From: Patiria pectinifera
Taxonomy: Eukaryota > Echinodermata > Asteroidea > Valvatida > Asterinidae
Length of the DNA: 64,000 nt
NCBI GenBank assembly: GCA_029964075.1
Contig: CM057140.1
Span: forward strand, 9,318,643-9,382,642
Direction: 5' to 3'
Below are positions 49,001 to 58,674 of the stretch, in pieces. Each line of letters begins with the position of its first letter. Position 1 is the first letter of the stretch. The notes below the pieces were generated by a model. The model saw only the letters and a list, made by a program, of their open reading frames with translations. It was not told the origin of the DNA and ran no database searches. Made by a program: the position numbers and the translations under genes.

Positions 49001-52000
49001 GCAGGTTTCTTACCATGCATATTTCTGTCTCTCGTTGGTATGTTTCAGCTGGGAAAATGAAGCCCCAGATCTATGTATACTGCAAGTCCCAGTGTGACTC
49101 AGTTGAACCGGGAAAACTCAGAGTGTGTTGCAGAACTTGCAGACGGGGAACGTTTGTCGTCCATCAAGTAAGAAATGCCAACTTCATATGCAGCAACTTT
49201 CTGTTGTGGAAATTGAGTTGATATTTCTTTCATTACTTTTAGTTTATGTTTCTTTTCACGGTGAAAGTAACCTGTCTTAATTCTTTCTTTGTCTAGGATC
49301 CATCTCGTTGGGAGGATGTCTTGACGCCGTTCAGGATCTCTGGAGTCTGTCAATCTGTTGGATGTTCGGGAACAACTGCTGTACGTTTGCCTGACAAAAT
49401 TTTAACCCATTTTTTTTTCTTCAAAGAGAGCAAAGAGAGTTTCCACCATTTGTTTTTTTCATCAAGTACTTTAAATAATTTTTTTTGTAGGAGTTTTACT
49501 TCAAGTGCGGCAGTCACAGTACTTCTGACGACGACAGGGCTGTGGCACTGGACCTCATCAAGTGTAACACGAGGAATGTTGTCTGCTTAACTTGTGAAGA
49601 TGTTCGGTGAGGGAAAAGTTCAAAACGAGTTGGAATCAGGAATTGTTGCAACTTCATTTGATGAAAGAGTAGATCGTTCTATCTTCCTCTAACATCACAG
49701 TTGTGCAATTGTTAAATTGTTTATCAGTTCTGTTATGAAAGTATGTCTCTCTTATGTCTGGTGTCAGGTTGTTTTGTAAAAGGCCTGAGGAGAGTGCGGA
49801 AGCACACACAAAATGCAAGGGTTGATGGAGAGGTATCAGGTGTATGCAGGTCCTATGCTTCCATTTCACTGCCCTCCAAAGTTTTGTTTTGCTTTCTTGG
49901 CAAATTTGTTTCTTTGAGACTTTGAATACTTAAATATTACAACATTATCTCTATGAAAACTCTCCAAAACGTTGATGATAAAAATATGTGGCAAAATTGC
50001 TTCACCAAGGTTTACCACGCCCACTTGGGGTCAACATGCAAATTAAGGTCAAAGACATACATTAGTACATGACTCTACCCAGCTAGCGGGTGCCGCGCAA
50101 AGCGCAGCATCCAGCTAGTGGATTTAAAATATTAATAAGTGACAATTTTAATATTTTTTTCGATCATTCTATTTTTTGTATCTCTGGTTTAAAAAGGGTT
50201 CCCACAGTTCTGGAAAAATACGGGAAAGGCTATCGTGGAAAGTCACTGAAAAGTCATGGAATTTTGTTATTTTACAAGGAGTCAACAAAAAGTCATAGAA
50301 AAGTCATTGAATCCTGCGCAACGTATACGTGATGATGCTAAATATTTATTTGGCTGTGGCAGTCTTCCAGTTTGCATTCCAGTTTACTATACTTCCTCTT
50401 TTATAGGCATGTATGCTCTATACTTGTTGAGTGTTCAGTGCACCATTGTGATGCTTTTGTGGTGCTTGGTGGTCTTGTGTCAAACTGGGAGGCTGAAAGG
50501 GAGTGACGTCCCTTGCCTCAGTGTGATGACTGGCCAGTGTATAGGCTCCAAAGATGCCAAAACAGGGCAGGAGTTGGTCGTGGAACGCCCTAATTTTGTC
50601 CTGGAAAAGTCATAGAATTTCTTTTTAACCTTTATGTGAATCAATATGAGGCTTTGGGAGTAATTGCAGAATACCCCGCCACTCGGAAATACACCCCTAA
50701 AATCACTGGCTACGAGGTTGGAATCACTGCAAAAGAAACAATTCAAGTCCATTGCCAGCTACGCGGATACTGAGTGGGGGTCCATTATTTGAGAACGAAG
50801 CAACACAAAAGGAATGGGTGTTGCTGAAAAAAATTCTAAGTCCCAACCAACTACCCTTTTGGCGGCTACGCGGTCACGAAGTGGGAGCGCAACGGAGCAT
50901 GACGCATAGTACATACAAGTAGCGCTGAGAATGTTTATTGAGGTCAATCAACCGTGACCTCGTAACCGGCTATGAGGTGGATAGATCGAGTGGCGGGGTA
51001 TTCTGCAATTGTGCCAGGCTTTGCCCTTCAACAACATATAAAAACTGTATACTCAGTGTGTTACCTTCGGAGTGCAAGTTTGAAAAATCACTCGGGTGGG
51101 ACTTGAACCCATGACCTGCTTTTTAGTGCAGACGTCTAACCACCGACCTAGCGGGATCGGTTGGCTGGTTCGTATCTCATGTACATGCAGCAGTGGGTAC
51201 TGCAATTAAACTATTCATAAGACGGAATTTGCGTCGGGTGATGTAAATCAATATTAGGTTTTGTATTAGGTTTTGCCCTTCACCGACGTATTTAACACTT
51301 TATACTCAGTTTATACTTTGGTGAAGTTCAAAAGTTAATATTGATTTACATCACCCCGACGCAACTTCCGTCTTATGAATAAGATTTCTGTGGTAGGCCT
51401 GTTATAAAATGTATGGAGCATGGCCTGTTGATTTGCTTTTGTTGTTATTTCCTTTCAGTGTTGAAGTGCTAGTCTTCCCCTGCCCAGCCCGTCATACAAT
51501 CTGCTTAGATTGCTTTGCTGAATACTGTCAGGTGAAACTCGATGAGAGAAGGTTCACAGCTGACGGAGAGCTTGGCTACACCCTGCCATGCCCAGGTATG
51601 GTCAGGGTCTGGTAATCTGCTAACCAGAAAATAGTGCAAAGCATATTTACTTGCTTAGCAAATTTCATGGCTCTGCTAACCACAGAAAGTCTGTCTGCCC
51701 TTGCGGCCACCACTCTGTGCATAATGCTATTGCAAAGAAGTTCTTTGATAACCATGTAAGAACCAGAACTCATAAACATTCCTCGCTAATCTGTGAATTA
51801 CACTAAACGTAAAAATTGAATTTTCTGCCAAGGAAGGCAGAGATTTTGTGCTCATAAAGGAAGTATAGTCTGTCACAGCCAATGTGACCCATCAGGCTGG
51901 CGTTTATCTACGTTTTTAGTAGCATGAAACGACGGAGAATATTTCCATTCCCACTGGATGGGATGCCAGTCTATCGCAGGTTACTCCCCAGCTAATGCCG

Positions 52001-54678
52001 GTATCCATTTATACTCCTGGATGGAGAGAGGCAAGTGGGGGTGAAGTGGCTTGCCCAAGAACACAACATCTGACCAGCAGCTGGATTCGAACCCCTGACC
52101 CCCTGATCATGAGTCATGAACCCTAACCACTGGGCAACCTTCCATGTGCTTTTGGTAAATAAACAGGGCCATGAAATTGGGCCCTAGTCACAAACCTTGT
52201 ATATCGCATAAATTTAACTTTCTCCAACTCTCCTCTCAATCTACTTTACTCCATCTTGAAAAGTCTGACCATTTTTCTCCATGTTTATTTTTCAAGTGGG
52301 ATGTCCAGGATCACTGATCAAGGAAACTCATCATTTTCGGATACTGGGCGATGAGCAGGTAAGATTGATTCAAAGCATTTCTAGGGTGTTTAGGCTGCAG
52401 CCAGACCCCAAAAACATTTCATCAGATTTCCCCCACTACCCAGCTTCCCCCCCCCACTTCCCCCCAAGTTAGCATATATTATTAGCATATAATGCGCTAC
52501 AAGATCCTGAAATTGTCAAAGTGCCTGAATTTGTAATTAAAAACATTAGGTCATCCAAAAGAAGTTTTCAGATCAGAACCAATCTGGTACACTTCTAAAA
52601 AAGTTGACATTGTGAAAATAATGATGTCGCAGTTTCGTCATCGACATAACACTTGGCTTTTGTTTTTTTAATTAATACCTTAATGGTTCTCATGATCTTG
52701 GGCAAGAAACCTTACTTCAATTGCCTCCCTCCGCTCAGGAGCGTAAAGGGGTACCTGTGAGGGTAGAGGCCAGGTTGTGCCGATCTCGAGCTGCTGCAGA
52801 AAACTGGTTGCATGGCCTGATGAACAGGGGTAATAATTGTGAATCACTTTGAGACTAAAATGCTTTACAAGCACCATATTATTATTATTATTATGAAGAA
52901 ATGCTTTGCAAATGATTCGTTCAGTACGCCAGGTACCAGCGGTTCGGAGCTGAGGAGTGTTTGCTTCAAGGTGGCGGGGTGCTGTGCCCCGCACCGGGGT
53001 GCGGGGCTGGTCTGGTGCCGGACCCTGGATCACGGAGAGTAGAGTGTGTCCAACAGGCTGGTCACGGGTGTGGGGTAAGCATGAGAACACGGGCTCCTGT
53101 CTGGAGCTGTAAATTGGAAATGTACTCACCGAATTCATCGAAAAACCGCGCTCAAAGTGAAGATAGTGCTAGTTCCAAATACACAAAAAAAAGGAAAAAA
53201 AAACAATAATTGAAACTGGTGCTTTTGCTATGGAATCCAGCTACAAGACTTAATTACTGTTTGTTCTCAAAATGTATATTAGCCACTGAGTTAGCATTTC
53301 AGCAGGTTGCTTAAGTACCCTGCTAAAGATTTTGAGCAATTTTGTTGCTTCAAACAAAAACAAATGCACTACGGAAACAAATGATGCCACATGTACCTTT
53401 ATAAGTGGGGTACAAAAACAAAATTACTCTGCAAGAGAGTGTTAAATATGTTATATTGGTAATGCATCAGGCAATCAGAGAATTTGATTTTTTATCGCCT
53501 AAACTTTTTATTTTGTACAGTGTTTCCATAAACTAAATTTGCCCACTTCTCCAAATCTCACTGAATCTTTCACCCAGTTGGTCTTCTGTCGCGAGTGTCG
53601 TAACGCATACCACCAGGGGGACTGTGACACAACGGTGGCACAACCTGTCACAGACAGGGGTGGGGATGCCTACACCGTGAGCACTGAGCGAGCAGCTCAG
53701 GCACAGTGGGAGTCGAGTCGAAGCAGAGAGACCATCCGACAAACCACCAAGCCGTGCCCAAAATGCAAGGCACCCGTCGAAAAAAGTGGTGAGCATTTTG
53801 CAAAGGTTTTCCAGTATTTTTGGATCTTAAGGGCCAGCCTGTTGTTCTCGGAGTCACCAAGTGAGTCACTGAGTGAGTCACCAAGTGAGTCATCGAGTCG
53901 CCAAGTGAGTCACTGAGTTAGTCACTGAGTTAGTCACTAAGTCACTGACTGAGTTACTGAGTTACCGAGTGACTCACCAAATGACTCACCGAGTCACCGA
54001 GTGAGTCACTGAATGAGTAACTGACCGAGTCACTGACTGAGTCACCACGGTGAGTCAGTCACTGAGTGAGTCACTGACAGAGTCACCACCTGAGTCAGTC
54101 ACTGACTGAGTCAGTCACTGACTGAGTCACTCCCAGAGTCACTGACTGACTAAGTCTCTGTCTGACTGAGTCACTTAATATGAAATGATTCAAACCCGGG
54201 TCACAGAGACGGAAGGCAGGGAAAGTTCCACTATACATTGTGAAATGAGTTTTGAAGATTGGATTCCAAATGGCTTCCATGGGGAATAATGCATGTCATC
54301 TCCATGTATTGATATGACTTGGGGACTACCGTCCTGTGCAGCCATGTGGTGTCCAAATTTGAGAATCAATTGCTTCAATTCTGTCCATCCGTATGAACAT
54401 GTGTATATATTTAATTCTACTTCTACTGACTCTGGCCCTGTTTTGCAAAGTCGAAGGGTCAAATACAAACAGGGTGGGTGGAGTTGGAATTGGTGGGGTG
54501 GTAGTTATGACATGTCAAATTTAGATTGGTTAATGCATTTCTTTCTGGTCTTTTCACAGGTGGTTGTATGCACATGGTGTGTGCGGTCCAGCAATGCAAG
54601 TTTGAATGGTGCTGGGTGTGTTGCATCGAGTGGAATCATCAGTGTATGGCAAACCACTGGTTTGATGTCAACGGATGA
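46072..54678 (+). CDS. PRKN: Parkin, RBR E3 ubiquitin ligase (complete, 468 aa)
   Basis: Ten coding exons: 46072-46251, 46778-47006, 49049-49167, 49297-49380, 49491-49606, 51459-51595, 52297-52358, 52925-53074, 53578-53788 and 54560-54678. They join to 1407 nt without frame break. Parkin is the cytosolic ligase activated by PINK1 that ubiquitinates damaged mitochondria. Domains: Ubl 1-75 with the Ser equivalent to human Ser65 at 68; linker; RING0 about 142-236 with PGKLRV and FYFKCG (phosphate-binding Lys/Arg conserved); RING1 about 240-300; IBR about 310-380; REP with Trp403; RING2 with GGCMHM, catalytic Cys432 (human Cys431), His434 and Glu445, ending WFDVNG. Length is as in vertebrates (465), but the gene is only 8.6 kb. 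Poly(A) signals follow 72-85 nt after the stop. Confidence 0.97.
47157..47291. repeat. Tandem duplication and hairpin in parkin intron 2
   Basis: Two copies of a block of about 53 bp (GCTTGAATAT...GAGGTTAGTCT) at 47157-47262, then a hairpin TTGGGACTCTCA / TGAGAGTCCCAA at 47257-47290. Confidence 0.75.
47837..47861. repeat. Short perfect palindrome CTCTACCGCCGC/GCGGCGGTAGAG
   Basis: 12-bp arms with a 1-nt centre within parkin intron 2; not near a splice site. Confidence 0.8.
48116..48316 (-). mobile_element. tRNA-headed element bounded by inverted repeats, copy 1
   Basis: On the minus strand 48272-48191 is tRNA-like (A box GGTTAGCTCGGTGGTCGAG, B box GGTTCGAGTCC). The element ends in AGGTTTGCCCTTCACCGACG at the left and its reverse complement (with one extra T) at 48289-48313. 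The flank GATTTACATCACCCCGACGC at 48318-48337 recurs at 51343-51362. In parkin intron 2. Confidence 0.75.
48465..48945 (+). repeat. GACTTGTGATG minisatellite in parkin intron 2
   Basis: The core is five near-perfect 53-bp units (starts near 48546, 48599, 48652, 48705 and 48758), each made of GACTTGTGAGGACTTGTGATG plus GACTTGTGATGAGCTTGTGG-type subrepeats. Degenerate copies extend outward to about 48030. Confidence 0.92.
51010..51383 (-). mobile_element. tRNA-headed element, copy 2, with a nested inverted repeat
   Basis: Left part 51014-51170 matches copy 1 (CTTTGCCCTTCA, CAAGTTTGAAAAATCACTC, B box in reverse GGGACTTGAACCCA). Right part contains TTCATAAGACGGAATTTGCG at 51215-51234 and its near reverse complement at 51362-51381, with GTGATGTAAATCAATATTA mirrored as TAATATTGATTTACATCAC. 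A second GCCCTTCACCGACGTAT lies between the arms. In parkin intron 5. Confidence 0.7.
51868..52150 (-). mobile_element. tRNA-derived SINE, family S1, minus orientation
   Basis: Read on the minus strand: GGTTGCCCAGTGGTTAGGG (A box), GGGTTCGAATCC-like B box, then the widespread body CTTGGGCAAGCCACTTCACC, CTTGCCTCTCTCC and ATTAGCTGGGGAGT. A homologous copy in plus orientation is at 54922-55185. Confidence 0.85.
52683..52895 (+). mobile_element. 5'-truncated SINE, family S2, ending 29 nt before parkin exon 8
   Basis: Lacks the tRNA head; begins at ATCTTGGGCAAGAAACC and continues CTCAGGAGCGTAAAGGGGTA, GCATGGCCTGATGAACAGGG, TAATAATTGTGAATC, with an (ATT)n tail at about 52878-52894. The full-length relative is 60000-60366. 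Confidence 0.88.
53850..54176 (+). repeat. GAGTCACT minisatellite in the last parkin intron
   Basis: About 330 bp of GAGTCACTGAGTGAGTCACC-type repeats with local inversions (GTGACTCACC). It contains at least a dozen exact TGAGTCA or TGACTCA heptamers, the AP-1/TRE consensus. Confidence 0.92.
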
Positions 54679-54749
54679 CCCCCCTTCCCCTCCTCCCCCC
54701 CCCCCTTCATGTTGGAATGTGGTTAGAGGGAAGTGTGGCCTTGTGGTGA

Positions 54750-54763
54750 AATAAATGAATAAA
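54750..54763 (+). promoter_or_regulatory. Parkin polyadenylation signals
   Basis: Two AATAAA hexamers at 54750-54755 and 54758-54763, 72 and 80 nt after the parkin stop. Confidence 0.7.
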
Positions 54764-54768
54764 TTTAG

Positions 54769-54905
54769 TGGGCTAATCGTCCTTACTCGGAGCAGAAGCT
54801 GAATTGTGAAGGATGCAGCTACAACGTGGTCGAGCAGAAGGCATGTAAAGGTGCCTTAGGCTGCCGCCATTCGACCCATGTCTGACCACAGAGCACAGCC
54901 AGATC
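54769..54905 (-). mobile_element. SINE 3' fragment, family S3, minus orientation
   Basis: The reverse complement (GGCTGTGCTCTGTGGTCAGA, CACCTTTACATGCC, CGACCACGTTGTAGC, GAGTAAGGACGATTAGCC) matches 57550-57690 in plus orientation. It abuts the S1 copy on its right. Confidence 0.75.
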
Positions 54906-54921
54906 AAAAATGTTGATTTTA

Positions 54922-55185
54922 AGGGTTCGTGACTCATGATCAGAGGGTCAGGGGTTCGAATCCAGCTGCTGGTCATATGTTATGTCCTTGGGCAATCCAC
55001 TTCATCCCCACTTGCCTCTCTCCACCCAGGAATATAAATGGGTTCTGGTATTAGCTGGGGAGTATTCTTCGATGGACTGGCATCCCATTCAGAGGGAATA
55101 GATTATCGGTATTCTCAGTCGTTTCATGCCAAGGTGACTAGAGTTAAATGCTGGCCTGATGGGCCATATTGGCTCGTGACAGACT
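54922..55185 (+). mobile_element. tRNA-derived SINE, family S1, plus orientation
   Basis: Begins within the tRNA part (GACTCATGATCAGAGGGTCA, GGGGTTCGAATCC B box), then CCTTGGGCAATCCACTTCA, TTGCCTCTCTCCACCCAGGA and ATTAGCTGGGGAGT. Same family as 51868-52150. Confidence 0.85.
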
Positions 55186-56480
55186 TTCACTTTTTAGTAC
55201 ATGTAGATAATTATAGTCTACAGTGGTATTAGAAACTTTGCCTTTTACACGCTTAAGCAGAGTTCTGAAAGGGTCAATGCATTAATCAATAGCAATAAAA
55301 TAGGTATATTTAGAAAATATATTTGCAGTAACTTCCAAATTTTTTTTTTAATAAAGAAAAACGATTTATTTAAACAAATATGATATACATGTACATCGAC
55401 TATGAAATCTTATTGTTGTATTTGAGTAATTAGCTCTATTTTATTTTTTTTTTCAAAAATGAAAATCTTTATTTTAAAAACCACATATATATATATATAT
55501 ATATATGTTTCAAATAAAACAGAAGTGAAGGTGTTGTAGTTCTTTGATGTTTGAACCAAATGAAAAGGCTCAAAATTTTAGCTGAATATCATGTGGTCCA
55601 GTAGAAGACAATGGCCATACTGAGCCTACGTCTCCAAATAATTAAGACTTGAAATCATGAAACTGTAGCCCAACGCTGACGATGAAACTGCCAGAGTGTT
55701 CAATAATAGCAGTTGAAATGTTTCTGGCAGTGTATACAGACCTATAGCATGGTAACAGTCAATGAAGAACTATCATCATTATCCAAAAGCTTCGAGAGAG
55801 AGTTCTCAAATGTAGTGAAGTGCAGATGACTTAACATCTTTGAACCAATGAAGAACACCGCCAAATAAAACTCTTATGCCTTAATATATACTGTGCTTCA
55901 TGTATTTCCATTTTTTTTCCCTAAATACAAATTGAGACTATCATACATAGAACCATTTCTGTTATACTGTTTGTGTTTATATATATACAGATATATAAAA
56001 TATTCAGCAAATATATAAAAAGAAAATCAAACACAAATGCCCAGAATGGTACATTACAACATAAACAAAACAAAAATTAACACTGGCTAAATAATTTATA
56101 TATAAGTTTTTAATTAGGACCGTCTTAAAAACAGAATTGTAAAAACCCTATAAGATACTTCTTACTCCTATTCTTAATTTTTTTTATGTGTTTTAAAAAG
56201 CAAAAGAAATATGTAAAATTTATTCCAAATGGGGGAAATATCCCAGTTTCTACATGAAGTGATATAAACAAAATATGTTGTTCAATATTTATTTACATAA
56301 TGCAGCAAAATATTACAAAAGTAATTTTATACAACTTTTTTTGTGGTTGATAATTTAAAGATAAAACAAAACATAAGGTCTGTAACTGCCAAAACAAAAA
56401 CGAGCAAACAAAATAGCCATGCTGCATAAACAGAAAAAGGACATTGCAAAATTGTGAAATAAACTTGCTGGCCAGTGTTA
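55186..56480. other. AT-rich gene-free stretch
   Basis: No coding region or recognisable transposon. Contains an (AT)n microsatellite at 55484-55507 and several A or T runs. Confidence 0.6.
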
Positions 56481-57101
56481 TTAAAAGGAATGTACAACAT
56501 TTGGAAACATCAAAAAACAAAACTACCAAAATATTAGAAATACCATATTACTGGACTGTTAGTAAATGAAAGTCCTGTAAAAACATAGCACCTAGTGTGC
56601 TGTGCAATGCCCTGACGTCTATAAATTGCTCCGTTTCATCTTAAGTGGGGTCAGGGAACCAGACTTCAAGAACATGATTGTTTTTCTTGGTTTTTCCAGC
56701 ATCTATAAACACAAAACTTCAAACAAGTATTTTTCCAACGCTGGTCGGCCGACCAGCGTTAGAGAAAACTGGCTGTTTTTCAAAAAGTGCTCCTAATTTT
56801 TGAAATTTAGTTCGTCTGCATTTTCTTGCAATTGATTTACACACCTGTGAAGACTACAAGCCCGCTAGACTAATTCTCTGATCTTACAATTCCCCAAAGT
56901 CTATAAATTTCTGTTTTATCGTAAGTGGGGTCAGGGAACCAGACTACAAGAATATGATTGGTTTTCTTGGTTTTTCCAGCATCTACAAACCCAAAACGTG
57001 AAACAAGTCAGTGTAACAATATTTGCTATAACATACTAATCCTCCAAATCCATTTATTTCTGAAAATTGCAGCAAAAGCAAATGTTGTACATTCCCTTTA
57101 A
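56481..57101. mobile_element. TTAA-flanked MITE (piggyBac-like), copy 2
   Basis: TTAA at 56481-56484 and 57098-57101. The ends AAGGAATGTACAACATTTG and its near reverse complement AAATGTTGTACATTCCCTT are clearer than in copy 1. The internal palindrome CGCTGGTCGGCCGACCAGCG is at about 56739. A tandem repeat of the GTCAGGGAACCAGACT block makes it longer than copy 1. Confidence 0.75.
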
Positions 57102-57549
57102 TTTCTTTTTAAACTTCTGTGTAAACACACAACACGTTTATGACAAACAATTCCAAGTAAAGCAGGCAGTACGTATACAAATTCACCAAGTGCTTTAACA
57201 CGATCCTTGTCGATTGTTTGGCAAATTTATTGGACTTATTACACACCTGTAAATGAGTTGCTTAAAAGTTAAATACAAATAAAATACAAAAATACAGGCA
57301 GCCATCGTCTGAATGCTGTAAATGCTTTTAAGTTTACTCTGTGGTCTATCATACATTTTTGATTTAATTACACAGTAGACACTCATTATACAAACAAACA
57401 AAATAGCAAAAGAAATAATATACACTTTCCACAATGTAATGTAAGTAATATTAAGCCATTAGGCCTAGTTTTTACAATTAATTAATAAACCTTGATTCCA
57501 CTAATGTACATTTACTTACGTACTTCAAATCTTAGTTGGTTTAATCTCA

Positions 57550-57715
57550 GGCTGTGTTCCGTGGTCATATATGGGTCGATGTGGCCGGCAGCCATAGGCG
57601 CCTTTACGTGCCAGCGGCCCGACCACGTTGTAACCGCGTCCTTCGCAATTTAGCATACCAGCTGCGAGTAAGGATGATTAGCCTCCCAAATTATTATATT
57701 TATTATTATTATTAA
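57550..57715 (+). mobile_element. SINE 3' fragment, family S3, plus orientation
   Basis: GGCTGTGTTCCGTGGTCATA ... GAGTAAGGATGATTAGCC followed by an (ATT)n tail; partner of 54769-54905. Confidence 0.72.
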
Positions 57716-57878
57716 TACACAATCCTTCTTGGGTAGATATACACATCTGGCAGTAGCACTTTCAGTTTCACAAGCTTGGAGCTTTTCTCTACGAGGGCCA
57801 CAGCAGTTTGTTTTGTGGTACATCTGGTAGAATGTTCAATTACTTATGGGAATATTCAAGGAGAACATGGGTGGAGAC

Positions 57879-58439
57879 CTGCACCCGATTTCACGAAGCG
57901 CTGCGACGCATCGCAGCTCGAGTTGGGGTGTGTAACACATCGCAACTTGCAACATCGTATGGATCTTATGATCCATTTCACACAACTTAGCCAGTTTCTG
58001 CCATAAAAATCAAATAAACTACTCTATAATACCGAGACAATGTGTGGGTGAAGTTGTAAATGGAATATGCATCATAGTCAATATGAATAAACATTCAATA
58101 TTGCAGTTGAAGTTCCAAAGTAGCTAACAGTCCACTGTGAACTTAATTGTTTTCCTTTAAAACTGTATCATACGTCCGCCATTTTGTTTTACGCTTTAAA
58201 AACTTTCGATGGGAGAAGACGCTTTGCTGACTATCAGACGACTATTTACTGTGCCTAGAATAAACACAAACGTACATGTATGTGTGTGACCGTGTTGTGC
58301 TATAAATATACCTACCAAGCTTCAAAGTTACGACATTTTTTGTGAAATGAATCGCAGGACGTGTCGCAGCTGCGATGCATCGTAAGGATACAATGCTGTG
58401 ATGCATCGTTACGATGAGTTTCATGAAACCAGGTGCTGG
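57879..58439. mobile_element. Probable MITE with GCACC(C/T)GATTTCA-like ends
   Basis: The left end GCACCCGATTTCACGAAGCG and the reverse complement of the right end (GCACCTGGTTTCATGAAAC) match imperfectly, and both ends carry GATGCATCG/CGACGCATCG blocks inside. No coding capacity. Confidence 0.45.
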
Positions 58440-58674
58440 AGTCAATTATGAGATGTTAAGCATAGAAAAATATTTACTTAGCAAAAACAGGATACCAGTC
58501 AAAAAGCTGTGCACTGTATATAACCTGTGACCGGTTCCAAGCCGTCTTTTGCTTACCAAATAAATTCGCTAAGTTACCCATAAAAAAGACTACAATCCAA
58601 CTGCAATTGCCTCCAGAAGGTTCCAGGGCAATTCTTTTTCTCTCGACTTTTATCAACAAACCAACAAAACCTTC

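Noticed and set aside
48643..49016. Ser/His/Lys repeat protein on the minus strand
   Set aside because: Translation of the GACTTGTGATG minisatellite.
57195..57434. Small membrane protein on the minus strand (MWKVYIISFAILF...)
   Set aside because: Hydrophobic by AT-rich composition; no splice context, conservation or start context to support it.
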